Source: Elephas maximus indicus (lineage: Eukaryota > Chordata > Mammalia > Proboscidea > Elephantidae). From it: DNA of 64,000 nucleotides. The translations under genes were made by a program, and so were the position numbers. The DNA lies in the NCBI RefSeq assembly GCF_024166365.1, contig NC_064820.1, forward strand, positions 138,094,001 through 138,158,000. Reading direction: 5' to 3'. Shown one piece after another: positions 46,298-57,698 of this stretch (positions are counted from its first letter, which is position 1; each line of letters begins with the position of its first letter). The notes below the pieces were generated by a model. That model saw only the letters and a list, made by a program, of their open reading frames with translations, did not search any database and was not told the origin of the DNA.

Positions 46298-47640
46298 GAA
46301 GATAATTCAAAAACGGTTGCAGCAGTACTTCAACAGGGAATTGCCAGAAATTCAGGAGGGATTCCGAAGAGGATGTGGAACAAGGGCATGTCAGATGGAT
46401 CTTGGCTGAAAGCAGAGGATACCAGGAATATGTTTACCTGGGTTTTATTTATTTATAGGTATTTGTCTTTGTGGATCATAACAAATTATGGATAATTATG
46501 AGAATTCCAGAACACTTAATTATGCTCATGTTACACGCTTGGTGCATAAACAAAGAGGCAGTCATTTGAACAGTATAAGGGGATACTGCATGGTTTAAAA
46601 TCTGGAAATCTGTGTGTCAGGGTTGTATTCTTTCACCACACTTATTCAATCTATATGCTGAGCAAATAATCTGAGAAGCTGGACTATATGAAGAATAATG
46701 TGGCATCAGGATTGGAGGAAGGCTCATTAACAACCTGCGATATGCAGATGCCATAACCCCGCTTGCTGAACGCAAAGAGAACCCGAAGCACTTACTAATG
46801 AAGATCAAAGACTATAGTCTTCCGTATAGATGACACTTCAACATAAAGAAAACAAAAATTCTCACAACTGGCCCAATAAGCAACATCATGATAAACAGCG
46901 AAAACATTGAAGTTATCAAGGATTTCAGTTTACTTGGATAAGCAATCAATGCCCCAGGAAGCTGCAGTCAAGAAATCCAACAACTTATTGCATTGGGCAA
47001 ATCTGTTGCAAAAGTCCTCTTTCAAGTGTTAAAAAGCAAAGATGTCACCTTGAGAACTAAGGTGCTCCTGCCCCAAGCCATGGTATTTTCAATTGCTTAA
47101 TATGCATATGAAAGCTGGACAATAAATAAAGAAGACCTAAGAAGAAATGATGCATTTGAATTATGGGCTGCCAGAAGAACAATTCATAGGGACCCTAGAA
47201 TTGCCCCATAGGGTTTCCAAGGAGCACCTGGTGGATTCGAACTGCCAACCTTTTAGTTAGCAGTTGTAGCTCTTAACCACTATGTGTCAGGCAGCAACAG
47301 GTTTGGTTTGGTTTTTGATAGAACAAACAAATCTGTCTTGGCAGAAGTACAGCCAAAACGCTCCTTAGAAGCAAGGATAGTGAGGCCTTGTCTCACTTAC
47401 TTTGGACTTGTTATCAGAAGGGACCCGTTCCTGGAGAAGGACATCATGCCTGATAAAGTAGAGGGTCTGTGAAAAATGAAAGACCCTCAATGAGATGGAC
47501 TGACACAGTGGCTGTAATGGGCTCAAACATAGCAATGATTGTGAGGATGGTGCAGGACTGGGCAGTGTTTCTTTTTGTTGTACACATGGTCTCTCTCTAT
47601 GAGTCGGAACCAACTTGACAGCACCTTATGACAACAATAA
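46298..47640 (+). mobile_element. BovB-like RTE copy 6, RT to 3' end
   Basis: 5'-truncated sense copy. It starts in the RT domain (ATTCAAAAACGG, then TTGCCAGAAATTCAGGAGGG) and continues to the end of the post-RT part, with a 36-bp deletion just before 47171. An AfroSINE interrupts it at 47183-47319. The 3' tail is CAGCACCTTATGACAACAAT, at 47619-47638. Multiple stops; no intact frame above 63 codons in the correct strand. Confidence 0.88.
47176..47326. mobile_element. AfroSINE with 5' inversion (twin-priming type)
   Basis: The insertion has two parts. 47183-47284 is antisense SINE body and head (CCCATAGGGTTTCCAAGG to CTTAACCACTATG). 47285-47319 is the sense 3' tail (GGCAGCAACAGGTTTGGTTT). The 7-bp duplication AGAACAA flanks it (47176-47182 and 47320-47326). 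The order is what a 5'-inverted insertion would give. Confidence 0.82.
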
Positions 47641-50435
47641 TTGTTGCCCGGTCCTGTGCAATCCTTACAATCATTATTATGCTTGGCCTCATTGTTGCAG
47701 TCACTGTGTCAATCCACCTCTTTGAGGGTCTTCCTCTTTTCCCCTGACCCTGTACTCTGCCAAGCATGATGTCCTTCTCCAGGGGCTCATCCCTCCTGAC
47801 AACATGTCCAAAGTATGTAAGATGCAGTCTCGCCATCCTTGCCTCTAATGAGCATTCGGGCCGCACTTCTTCCAAGACGGATTTGTTGGTTCTTTTGGCA
47901 GTCCACGGTATATTCAATATTCTTCGCCAACACCACAATTCAAAGGCGTCAATTCTTCTTCGGTCTTCCTCATTCATTGTCCAGGTTTCACATGCATATG
48001 ATCTGATTGAAATTACTATGGCTTGGGTAAGGCGAACCATAGTCTTCAGGGTGACATCTTTGCTTTTCAACACATAGAAGAGGTCATTTGCAGCAGATTT
48101 GCCCAATGCAATGCGTCTTTTGATTTCTTGACTGCTGCTTCCATGGATGTTGATTGTGGATCCAAGTCAAATGAAATCCTTGACAACTTCAACCTTTTCT
48201 CCGTTTATCATGATGTTGCTCATTGGTCCATTTGTGAGGATTTTTGTTTTCTTTATGTTGAGGCACAATCCTTACTGAAGGCTGTGGTCTTTGATCTTCA
48301 TTAGTAAGTGCTTCAAGTCCTTTTCACTTTCAGCAAGGAAGGTTGTGTCATCTGCATAACGCAAGTTGTTAATGAGTCTTCCTCCAATCCTGATGCTCTG
48401 TTCTTCTTCATATAGTCCAGCTTCTCGGATTATTTGTTCAGCATACAGATTAAATTGGTATGGTGAAAGAATACAACCCTGACGCACACCTTTCCTGAAT
48501 TTAAACCAATCAGTATCCCCTTGTTCTGTCTGAACAACTGCCTCTTGATCTATTACAGGTTCCTCATGAGCACAATTAAGTGTCCTGCAATTCCCATTCT
48601 TTGCAGTGTTATCCATAGTTTGTTATGATCCGCACAGTCGAATGCCTTTGCATAGTTAATAAAACATAGGTAAACATCTTTCTGGTATTCTCTGCTTTCA
48701 GCCGGGATCCATCTGACATCAGCAATGATATACCTGGTTCCACGTCCTCTTCTGAAACTGGCCTGAATTTCTGGCAATTCCCTGTCGACATACTGCTGGA
48801 GCCGTTTTTGAATGATCTTCAGCAAAATTTTGCTTGCATGTGATATTAACGATATTGTTCTATAATTTCTGCATTCAGTTGGATCACCTTTCTTGGGAAT
48901 AGACATAAATATGGATCTCTTCCAGTCAGCTGGCCAGGAAGCTGTCTTCCATATTTCTTGGCATAGACTAGTGTGCACCTCCAGCGCTGCATCTGTTTGT
49001 TGAAATATCTCAATTGATATTCCATCAATTCCTGGAGCCTTGTTTTTCGCCAATGCCTTCAGAGGAGCTTGGACTTATACTTCAGTACCATCAGTTCCTG
49101 ATCATATGCCACCTCTTGAAATGGTTGAACATCGACTAATTCTTTTTGGTATAATGACTCTGCGTATTCCTTCCATCTTCTTTTGATGCTTCCTGCATCA
49201 TTTAATATTTTTCCCATGGAATCCTTCACTATTGCAACTCGAGGCTTGAATTTTTTCTTCACTTCTTACAGCTTGAGAAACGGCGAGCGTGTTCTTCCCT
49301 TTTGGTTTTCCATCTCCAGCTCTTTGCACGTGCCATTATAATACTTTACTTTGTCTTCTCGAGAGGCCCTTTGAAATCTTCTGTTCAGTTCTTTTACTTC
49401 ATGAATTCTTCCTTTTGCTTTAGCTGCTCGACGCTCAAGAGCAAGTTTCAGAGTCTCCTCTGACATCCATCTTGGTCTTTTCTTTCATTCCTGTCTTTTC
49501 AGTGACCTCTTGATTTCTTCATGGATGATGTCCTTGATGTCATTCCACAACTTGTCTGGTCTTCAGTCACTAGTGTTCAGTGTGTGAAATCTATTTTTCA
49601 GATGGCCTCTAAATTCAGGTGGGATATACTCAAGGTCATATTTTGGCTCTCATGGACTTGCTCCCATTTTCTTCAGTTTCAGCTTGAACTTGCAGATGAG
49701 CAATTGATGGTCTGTCCACAGTTGGCCCCTGACCTTGTTTTGACTGATGATATTAAGCTTTTCCATCGTCTCTTTCCACAGATGTAGTCAATTTGATTTC
49801 TGTACGTTCCATGTGGCGAGGTCCATGTGTATAGCCGCCATTTATATTGGTGAAAGAAGGTATTTGTAATGAAGAATTTGTTGGTCTTGCAAAATTCTAT
49901 CTTCCGATCTCCGGCATTGTTTCTATCACCGAGGCCATATTTTCCAACTACTAATCCTTCTTCTTTGTTTCCAACTTTCGCATTCCAATCGCCAGTAATT
50001 ATCAATGCATCTTGATTGCATGTTTGATCAATTCCAGACTGCAGCAGCAGATAAAAAATCTTCTATTTCTTCATCTTTGGCCCTAGTGGTTGGTGGGTAA
50101 ATTTGAATAATAGCTGTATTAACTGGTCTTCCTTGTGGGCATATGGATATTATCCTATCACTGACAGTGTTGTACTTCAGGATAGATCTTGAAACGTTCT
50201 TTTTGACGATGAATGCAACACCATTTCTCTTCGAGTTGTCATTCCCAGCATAGTAGACTATATGATTGTCCGATTCAAAATGGCCAATACCAGTCCATTT
50301 CAGCTCTCTAATGCCTAGGATATCGATGTTTATGTGTTCCATTTCATTTTTGACGATTTCCAATTTTCCTAGATTCATATTTCGTACATTCCAGGTTCCA
50401 ATTATTAATGGATGTTTGCAGATGTTTCTTCTCAT
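47597..50435 (-). pseudogene. BovB copy 7 endonuclease-reverse transcriptase, broken
   Basis: On the minus strand the fragments are endonuclease (50435-50028; IGTWNVRNMNLGKLEIVKN, then ELKWTGIGHFESDNHIVYYA) continuing at 50005-49679 (ITGDWNAKVGNKEEG), linker (49466-49266; RRAAKAKGRIHEVKEL), RT N-terminal part (49262-48553; KKGDPTECRNYRTISLISHA, then CFINYAKAFDCADHNKLW) and the catalytic part (48616-48272; RQGCILSPYQFNLYAEQ, LRYADDTTFLAESEKDL). Motif A has an FIDYAK to FINYAK change, replacing the usual aspartate in front of the tyrosine; YADD is intact. The post-RT part is long and uninterrupted (48106-47597; ETWTMNEEDRRRIDAFE, then FGHVVRRDEPLEKD). Frame breaks separate the fragments, so it is inactive, but each is close to the family consensus. 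Confidence 0.9.
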
Positions 50436-50758
50436 TTTGAGTCATGCCACATCAGCAAATGAAGGTCCCGAAAGCTTTAATCCATCCATGTCATTAAGGT
50501 CAACTCTGCTTTGAGGAGGCAGCTCTTCCCCAGCCATCTTTTGAGTGCCTTCCAATGTGGGGGGCTCATCTTCCAGCACTATATCAGACAATGTTCCGCT
50601 GCTATTCATAAGGTTTTCACTGGCTAATGCTTTTCAGAAGTAGGCTGCCAGGTCTTTCTTCCTAGCTTGTCTTAGTCTGGAAGTTCAGTTGAAACCTGTC
50701 CTCCATGGGTGGCCCTGCTGGTATCTGAATACCGATGGCATAGCTTCCAGCATCACAG
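47641..50758 (-). mobile_element. BovB-like RTE copy 7, nearly full length, tail-to-tail with copy 6
   Basis: Antisense copy of 3.1 kb. Its 3' end begins at 47641 (TTGTTGCCCGGTCCTG on the plus strand) and lacks about 70 terminal bases. The 5' end reaches 50758, short of the true end by about 40 bases. The 9-bp repeat TGACAACAA flanks it (47629-47637 and 50759-50767), so it appears inserted in copy 6's tail. Among the best preserved copies here. Confidence 0.92.
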
Positions 50759-50767
50759 TGACAACAA

Positions 50768-51212
50768 CAATAGTAAATATAGTTTATTTATTTCAGAAAG
50801 TATTCCGTCCAATTAGTGTTATTGTTTTTCTAATTCTATGAAGTTTCCAACATTATGCATATCTTAAAAGGCGGGCTCAGGGACATAGGACTAAGTCATC
50901 CACTTAGAAGATCTGTTGCTTTCCCTCACTATAGCCTGTTGTCTCTGCAGCCTACAGTCCCTGAAAACAAAACAAAATGCAACTCCTGTTTCTGGTCTCT
51001 ACAATTCTATTGTCTTGTTTCTCTTGGTCTTCCCACTGAGAATTCATCCTTCTCCTACTTACTATATATAATTTAATAACTCCTAATTCTCATCTGTAAT
51101 ACTGCTGGATATGCATTTATTGCAGTTGTACTCCTCAGCTAACTCCTAATCAGGATTTAAATAACTCTTCTCAACTATTGTTACAGCCTCTGGCTAGTAG
51201 TCTCATAGTTAC
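50768..51212. other. intronic sequence, no gene seen
   Basis: Unique-looking sequence. Nothing recognised. Confidence 0.55.
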
Positions 51213-51610
51213 TGTTATGGACTGAATTGTTTCCCCTCCAAAAGAGATATATTCAAATCCTAACCACTCTTCCTGTGGATATGGTCTTCGAAGTTGTTAT
51301 CAGCTAGTATAACATAAGGTCATACTGGAGTAGGGTGGATCCTAACCCTAGATGACTGATGTCCTTATAAAAGAGAAGATACATAAAGACAATGAGACAG
51401 AGGAAGGATGCCATGTGACACTGTAGGTGCAAGCCAAGGAACACCTGGAGCTACCACAAGCTAGAAGAGAGGCACGGTACAGCATCTCTCAGAGCACTAA
51501 AGGAATCAGCACGGCCAATGCCCTGATTTGGACTGAGAGATGATGAATTTCTGTTTTTATAAGCCACTCAGCTTATAATATTTTGTTCAGAAAGCCCTAG
51601 AAAACTAACA
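51213..51610 (+). mobile_element. MaLR-like LTR
   Basis: Begins TGTTATGGACTGAATTG and ends AAAACTAACA (TG...CA ends), with the MaLR 3'-end phrase TTTCTGTTTTTATAAGCCAC at about 51550. 398 bp. The flanks (GTTAC and CCCAC) are not a clean 5-bp duplication, so it is older than the LTR at 9729. Non-coding. Confidence 0.72.
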
Positions 51611-52655
51611 CCCACGTTCCTCCCTATGTACTTTATACAACATATCATTGACAAGTTTTTTTTTTTTTTTCTGATAGGAGAGCCCTCGCCACATCACCAT
51701 CCAGCTCTGAAATGTTCAGTACTCCTTAATGACTGCTAAAAAAAAATCCACGCATTTCGTACTGTGTCCTAACATCCCAGAATAGTTTCTTAACTCTGTC
51801 TGCTATACTTATCCTATGATTCAGGCAAGTGTCTGAGCTTTCCTGACTTAAGACTTTCATAATGATATCCTCTTTACCTGGAATGGCCTCCTCTTACCTG
51901 CTAAAATTCTACTAATTCTTCAAGGCTAGTCATTCTTTGATCCTTTTAACAAGGAGGGATATTTTGGTGAATAAAACAGTCATTATTCCTTCCCTTATGA
52001 AGTTCCAATATGGAGGCAACACAGAAAATGAACAAAAAATTGTGTAAGTAACTGCCTGTAACTGTGAGAAGTGCTACGATGAAAAAGTTGGAGATGATCC
52101 AAAAGGAAAAAAAAAAAGCATATAAATAAAGTAGCTGAAACATTTTTCACACTTTCTTCTTCTGTCCCTCATGGCCACAGAGAGACTGCTGTCATCATTT
52201 TTTCTGTCTTCAAACTCCTTGTTATATTTACATGTCAAATTTCTATAACTTTTATCACTCCTTTGTATGCATTATATTTATTTGCAATCTGAATGTATCT
52301 TTCTATTTCAGGGATTTTGGTTAACTCCAAAACATCTATTTCTCCTCAGATGACCAGTATAAATCAATCATGATCTACAAACTGGGCAATGGGACATAAA
52401 GGGAGAGGTGGCTGGAGTATTTCTAGGAAAAACTTTTCTCTGTCTTAAAAAAGATAACCACAAGATTACATGGTATATATTTTTTTCTTCTGGTCATTGA
52501 TATTCAGGATGTAATGACTGGAACTAGTGCAGATAATGCCAAAACCAAGAATGACACTATGGAACAATAAATGAAACTTGGCTCTCAATAACATGATTGA
52601 GCTGTTGAATTAACCAGTCCTGTGGTACCCACAGACATATCTATCCTTAATCAAG
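51611..52655. other. intron with L2-like remnants
   Basis: 51780-51950 weakly follows the L2 3' pattern (TTACCTGGAATGGCCTCC at 51877). 51950-52090 resembles an old mammalian repeat. A T-run lies near 51655-51670 and an A-run near 52108. No gene. Confidence 0.45.
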
Positions 52656-52820
52656 AAAAAACCCAAACCCATTGCCACTGAGTTGATTCTGACTCACAGT
52701 GATCCTGTAGAACAGAGTAGAACTGCCCCGCAGGGCTTCCAAGGAGCACCTGGTGGATTTAAAATGCCGACCTTTTGGGTAGCAGCCGAACTCTTAACCT
52801 TACACCACCAGGGTTTCCAT
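52656..52820 (-). mobile_element. AfroSINE copy (short form)
   Basis: Antisense: AAACCCAAACCCATTGCCAC at the tail, ACACCACCAGGGTTTCC at the head. It is followed by a T-run at about 52827-52843. Confidence 0.92.
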
Positions 52821-52854
52821 ACCTCTTTTTTTTTTTTTTTTTTAACTTTACGTT

Positions 52855-52981
52855 ACTGGCTTAACCAAAAAGTAACATTTCAAATTTACTTAATATGGGG
52901 TCTAAGGATAGGGGAGGGGAATACCTATCCTTAGACCCCACATTAAGTGAATTTAAAATGTTACTCTTTGGTTAAGCCAGT
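52855..52981. repeat. 58-bp inverted repeat with 11-nt loop
   Basis: The left arm 52855-52912 and right arm 52924-52981 are complementary at 54 of 58 bases, separated by an 11-nt loop (52913-52923). Weaker pairing extends about 10 bases further out on both sides. Arm starts ACTGGCTTAACCAAA; loop-side ends are TCTAAGGATAGG and CCTATCCTTAGA. It does not match any family I recognise. Confidence 0.95.
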
Positions 52982-53020
52982 CATGTACAGTAAATACTAT
53001 ACTCATATACTACATTATAA

Positions 53021-53223
53021 GGATCCCTGGTGGCACAACAGTTAAGTGCTTGGCTGCTAGCTCTAAGGCTGGCAGTTCAAACCCACCCAGTCGCTCCAAG
53101 AAGGAAAGACCTGGGGATCTGCTTCAGTAAAGACTACAACCAAGGAAAAAATATGGGGCAGTTCTACCCTGTCACATGGGGTTGCAATGAGTCAGAATCG
53201 ACTCAAGGGCATCCAATATCAAC
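53021..53223 (+). mobile_element. AfroSINE copy (long form)
   Basis: Sense copy with head GGATCCCTGGTGGCACAAC and long-form segment CTGGGGATCTGCTTCAG. Approximate 11-bp duplication ATACT(A/G)CATTA near 53007-53017 and at 53224-53234. It ends AAGGGCATCCAATATC without a GTTTGG run. Confidence 0.87.
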
Positions 53224-53234
53224 ATACTGCATTA

Positions 53235-54487
53235 CCCAACTGTAAACACCCTGAGGATGAAGAATATGTTTTTTTCTCTCTCTTCTTCCCACAGTATCGA
53301 GCTTGGTTTTTCCCGTAAGTCCATAATAGGTGGTCAAAAATAGAAATTAAGAAAATTAAACTTGTATTGCAACTAAAATACTTTAATTTCTTTTTCTCTT
53401 TTTTCCACCTCTCTCTTTGTGTATATGTGTGTGCCCATGACTTGGCTTTTAGTCACTGCACTATGCTGAGCTTAAAGTCCCAGCTCCATTAGAATGTGTT
53501 GCCTATGAAGCTGCAACATACAAGTTGAACTCTTCTGATGACATCGAGAGACAAAGAGGGAAGAATTTACTCAATTTCTCTAACCCTTGCTGTTTCAGTA
53601 AATAAAGGATTCGTGTCTAGTCTCCACAAAAGACCATAAAGATAGCCAAAAAATCCACAATTTTAAAGAGAACAGAAAATGTACAGGTGTTAGAGAAGTT
53701 GAAAACATCCAATTGTCCTCAGAGATGGCAAGACATACAAATGTTGGCAAAGTAACTAGTCAGAAGGGAGCCACAGGAATAAATACTTGTTTCTCGTCAG
53801 CAGCTAGCTTTAGATGAATTGATTGCAAAGATGAATCTTTCTACTGTAAATGAAAGTAAGGTAAGAGAGCTTTCTATCAAAGATCTTATTTCAGGTTATT
53901 TAAATTTTCATACAGTTTTTAAGTTCACAATACAAACCAACTGAAGTTCATACTAAAACCAGCCATGCTATTTTTTTATATGAAGTAACCTCAATGACAA
54001 TGTTCTGAGAAATACTGGCATCATCCATTACTCAAATAAAGGAAGTGGAATACCTTTCCAAATGCCAGGTCAAATGATGCATCATGGCTATGTATCATAA
54101 AAAATGAGGTAGACCCTATCTTCAGCTCAAAAGGTTATGAAATACTTTGACCCAAGAGGCAACATTAAATGAAAATATAAATGTGATTTGATTTTCTGTT
54201 GACTCAGGTGTAAATGCAATGGCTAGCAGTCAGATATTCTGGAAAGCCCTGTTTGTACTTGCCGCGTTTGTGAACTTGTATCATCTATCTGTCCTATATA
54301 TCTTTAAATCCTATCAACTTTTGTTATTAAGAATATGAACAAAATTAAACATCATTTGTTATAATATCAGGGTCTGACATTCTGCAAGTTGCTTGTTCTT
54401 AGCATACTTGGAAATTTCCTTTTGCCTTTTTTCTTCAGCACAAGTATGGGACATTTTCACAGGATCTATATTCTATAAATTAGAGCT
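53235..54487. other. intronic sequence, no gene seen
   Basis: Unique-looking sequence. No host exon recognised. Confidence 0.55.
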
Positions 54488-54730
54488 TAACAATAATAGT
54501 AGCCAGCATTTATTGAATGCTTACCTTGTGCCAGGAGGAATTAAGCTAGGTATATCATATATATTATCTCAGTTAATCCTCATAGAATCATTTTGAGACA
54601 GTTATTTCTATCTCCTGAAGTGGAAATTGGACATTAGAGAATTTAAGTAATCGGCCCATGTATACCCACAGTTGGGAAGAGGGTGAGTCATGTTTGGAAT
54701 CCAGGTCTCTGAGCTCTATTCAGGGAGCTT
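54488..54730 (+). mobile_element. MIR SINE
   Basis: Follows MIR: AATAGTAGCCAGCATTTATT, GAATGCTTACCTTGTGCCAG, TATTATCTCAGTTAATCCTC, then ATTTAAGTAATCGGCCC. Ancient and diverged. Confidence 0.78.
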
Positions 54731-54949
54731 CATGGCCTCAGCTAGAAAGCTTTAGCCTCAAAGCTGTCTTCAACCCTCTAGTTCATCAAGGTTTCCTGGA
54801 GGTTTACCTGGAGAATACCTCTTGGGCCTAGAGTGAAGAATAATGCTAATAATTACCACTTTTGCCCCTTTCGTCCCTTTTACAATTTCAGGGCATATTC
54901 TGTAATAAGCATCAGGTTCTCAGTATAGATATTTAAAATCAATTTGATT

Positions 54950-55425
54950 TTTTTTAATTGTGGTGAAATATAGGTAACAAAATATTTCCCATTTTAACTT
55001 TTCTTAATTGTACAGTTCAGTGGTATTAGTTACACTGATCATGTTGGGCAACCATCACCACTATCCATTTTTAAATAGTTATCATCCCCCTAAACATAAA
55101 CTCGGTACCCCTTAAGCAATAAATCCCTATTTCCTACTCTCCCAGTCCCTGGTAACCACTAATAAACATTTATGTCTATACATTTGTCTATTCTACTTCC
55201 TATAAGCAGGATCATATAGTATTTGACCTTTTGTGTCTGACTTATTTTGCTCAACTCAAGGTTCATCCATGTTGTAGGATGTAACTTCATTTCTCTTAAT
55301 GGAGGAATAATATTCCCTTGTATTTATACACAATATTTTGTTTATTCACCTATTGATGGCCGCTTGGGCTGTTTCCACCTTTTGGCTATTGTGAATGATG
55401 CTGCAGTGAAACTGGTGTGCAATTA
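54950..55425 (-). mobile_element. old L1 3'UTR fragment
   Basis: Antisense. Follows the old L1 3'UTR order: TAATTGTGGTGAAATATAGG, CCATTTTAACTTTTC, AACCATCACCACTATCC, TTGTGTCTGACTTATTTTGC, and GGCTATTGTGAATGATGCTG. Diverged. Confidence 0.78.
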
Positions 55426-55951
55426 AAATCATTAAAAAAAAAAAAAAATCCACTGCAGGTATACTTTACTGTTGACTTTTCTTAAGATTTGTAGTATTTT
55501 GACCAAAACAAAAGAATGAGTGCATCATATTCTTTTTTTTTTTTTACCATGTTTCCATTTTTTCAACACTTCCAAGTCTGAATTTAGCGCAATTGTGAGT
55601 GCTGTCCTTGATTACCAGTGCTCACAATACCAGAGAAAAGAAACTTTGAAATAGGCTGAAGAATGAGTAGCCTCTTATCAAATGCTAAGTAAGAATGAAC
55701 TAAAGAAGCCAAAAGAGGAAATTCTACTGCCAACATATGGGTCTTAATAGGTTTGGAAGTGACAATATCAAGGTTATTTTTCACCTGTATATTTCTTTTT
55801 GCTTTTAATCATTTCATTATCCACCCATTTATAACCAAAGTCTTCTTTCATTAAAACAAAAAAACACTTGAGAACAGATTACTATATAAAATATTTTAAG
55901 AATACCTTTATCTTTTAAATAAATTTCACTATAATTTCAATATTAATAATA
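55426..55951. other. intronic sequence, no gene seen
   Basis: A- and T-runs near 55434-55449 and 55531-55546. No gene. Confidence 0.55.
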
Positions 55952-57134
55952 ATAATTTCAATTCCTGCCAGAAACTCAAGCTGGATTTAGAGGAGGACGC
56001 GGAATGAAGGATATCACTGCTGATATCACATGGGTCTTGGCTGAAAGCAGAAAATACCAGAAAGATGTGTTGTACTGACTATGCAAAGGCATTTGACTGT
56101 GTGGATCATGACAAATTATGGATAACGATTGCAAAGAATGGGAATTCCAGACACTTAATTGTCCTCATGTGGGATCTGTACATAGACCAGGAGACAGTTG
56201 TTCTAACAAAACAAGGGGATACTACTGTTTTAAAATAAAAAAAGGTATGCATCAGGGCTGAATCCTTTCCCCATACTTATGCAATCTGTATGCTGAGCAA
56301 ATAATCTAAGGAGCTGAAATATGTGAAGAAGAATGTGGCATCAGGATTGAAGGAAGACTCATTAACAACCTGGAATATGCAATTGACACAACCTTGCTTG
56401 CTGAAAGTAAAGAGGACTTGAAGTACTTACTGATGAAGATTAAAGACTACAGCCCTCAGTATGGATTACACTCCAACATAAAGAAAACAAAAATCATTGC
56501 AACTGGACCAATAAGCAACATAATGATAAATGGAGAAAATATGAAGTTGTCAGGATTTCATTTCACTTGGATCCACAATCAATGCACACAGAAACAGCAG
56601 TCAAGAAATCAAAAGATGTATTGCATTGGACAAATCTGCTGCAAAAGACCTCCAAAAGGAAGTAACTTTGAGGATTAAAGTGCACCTGACCCCAGCCACA
56701 GAATTTCCAACTGCCTCTTGTGCATGCAAAAGCTGGGCAATAACTAAGGAAGATCAAAGAAGAAATGATGCCTTTGAATTATGGTGTTGGCAAAGAATAT
56801 TGTGGATTGCCAGAAGAATGAATAAATTTCTCTTGAAAGAAATACAGCCAGAATGCTCCTTAGAAGCAAGGATGGTGTGACTTCATCTCACATAGTTTGG
56901 ACTTGTATCAGGAGGGATCAGTCCCTGGAGAAGAACATCATGTTTGGTAAAGTGGAGAGTCAGTGAAAAAGAGGAATACCCTCTATGAGCTAGACTGACA
57001 TACTGGTTGCAACAACGGGTTGCAAGGATTATGAGGATGGCACAGGACTGGGCAGTATTTCGTTCTGTTCTACATAGGGTCACACAAATAGGAACTGACT
57101 TGGTGGCACCTAACAACAAAGACATAATTTCAAT
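55952..57134 (+). mobile_element. BovB-like RTE copy 8, RT to 3' end, with TSD
   Basis: Element 55963-57123, 1.16 kb, 5' truncated in the RT domain. It begins TGCCAGAAACTCAAGC and ends GGCACCTAACAACAAAG. A perfect 11-bp duplication ATAATTTCAAT flanks it (55952-55962 and 57124-57134). Open pieces at 56394-56678 and 56626-56880 correspond to the RT end and post-RT part; the YADD site reads as ATTGACACAACC (about 56381), so the YADD motif is lost. Confidence 0.94.
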
Positions 57135-57698
57135 AATCTGAGAAGCAAATTATCTGTTTATTCACGTACCAAACATTTATTAATGACCCACTGAAAACTG
57201 TGGTAGGCACTGAGAAATCAAAACAACGACATGGCTACTGATCTCAAGTAGTTTAGAGAAACAGCTGTGAAGACAAGCTGTGACAAAGCAATATTATATT
57301 CAGGAGCTTGGGATGACATGTAGTGGGAGCATATAGAGAGGGAAAGTCTTTGTCTTGGAGTGAAGGGCAGTAGTGTGGCAGGGAACTAATAATGCTTACA
57401 GAGTCTCAGATGAGAATTCAGTTACTTAGAGTTGTTGTTAGAAGGTTGCGTTCTGCTCAGAGGGACCAGGTCAAATACAGAGGCATACAATAGAGCTCAG
57501 TAGGTTCTGTGAAGTTGTAGTTGCAGCATGAAGTGTAAAGATACATAATGTAGGGAAAGAGCCTGAGCAGTTGGATAATTAAGGGTTTATGTATCATGCA
57601 AACAAATGAAAAACAGTTGTCAATGAATTGATTCATGCAGATGGTGACCACCTGTGTGTCTGAGTACAAATGTGCTCCATGGAGTTTTCAATTGCTGT
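57135..57698. other. intronic sequence, no gene seen
   Basis: Contains a possible old repeat around 57150-57320. Nothing recognised with certainty. Confidence 0.5.
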
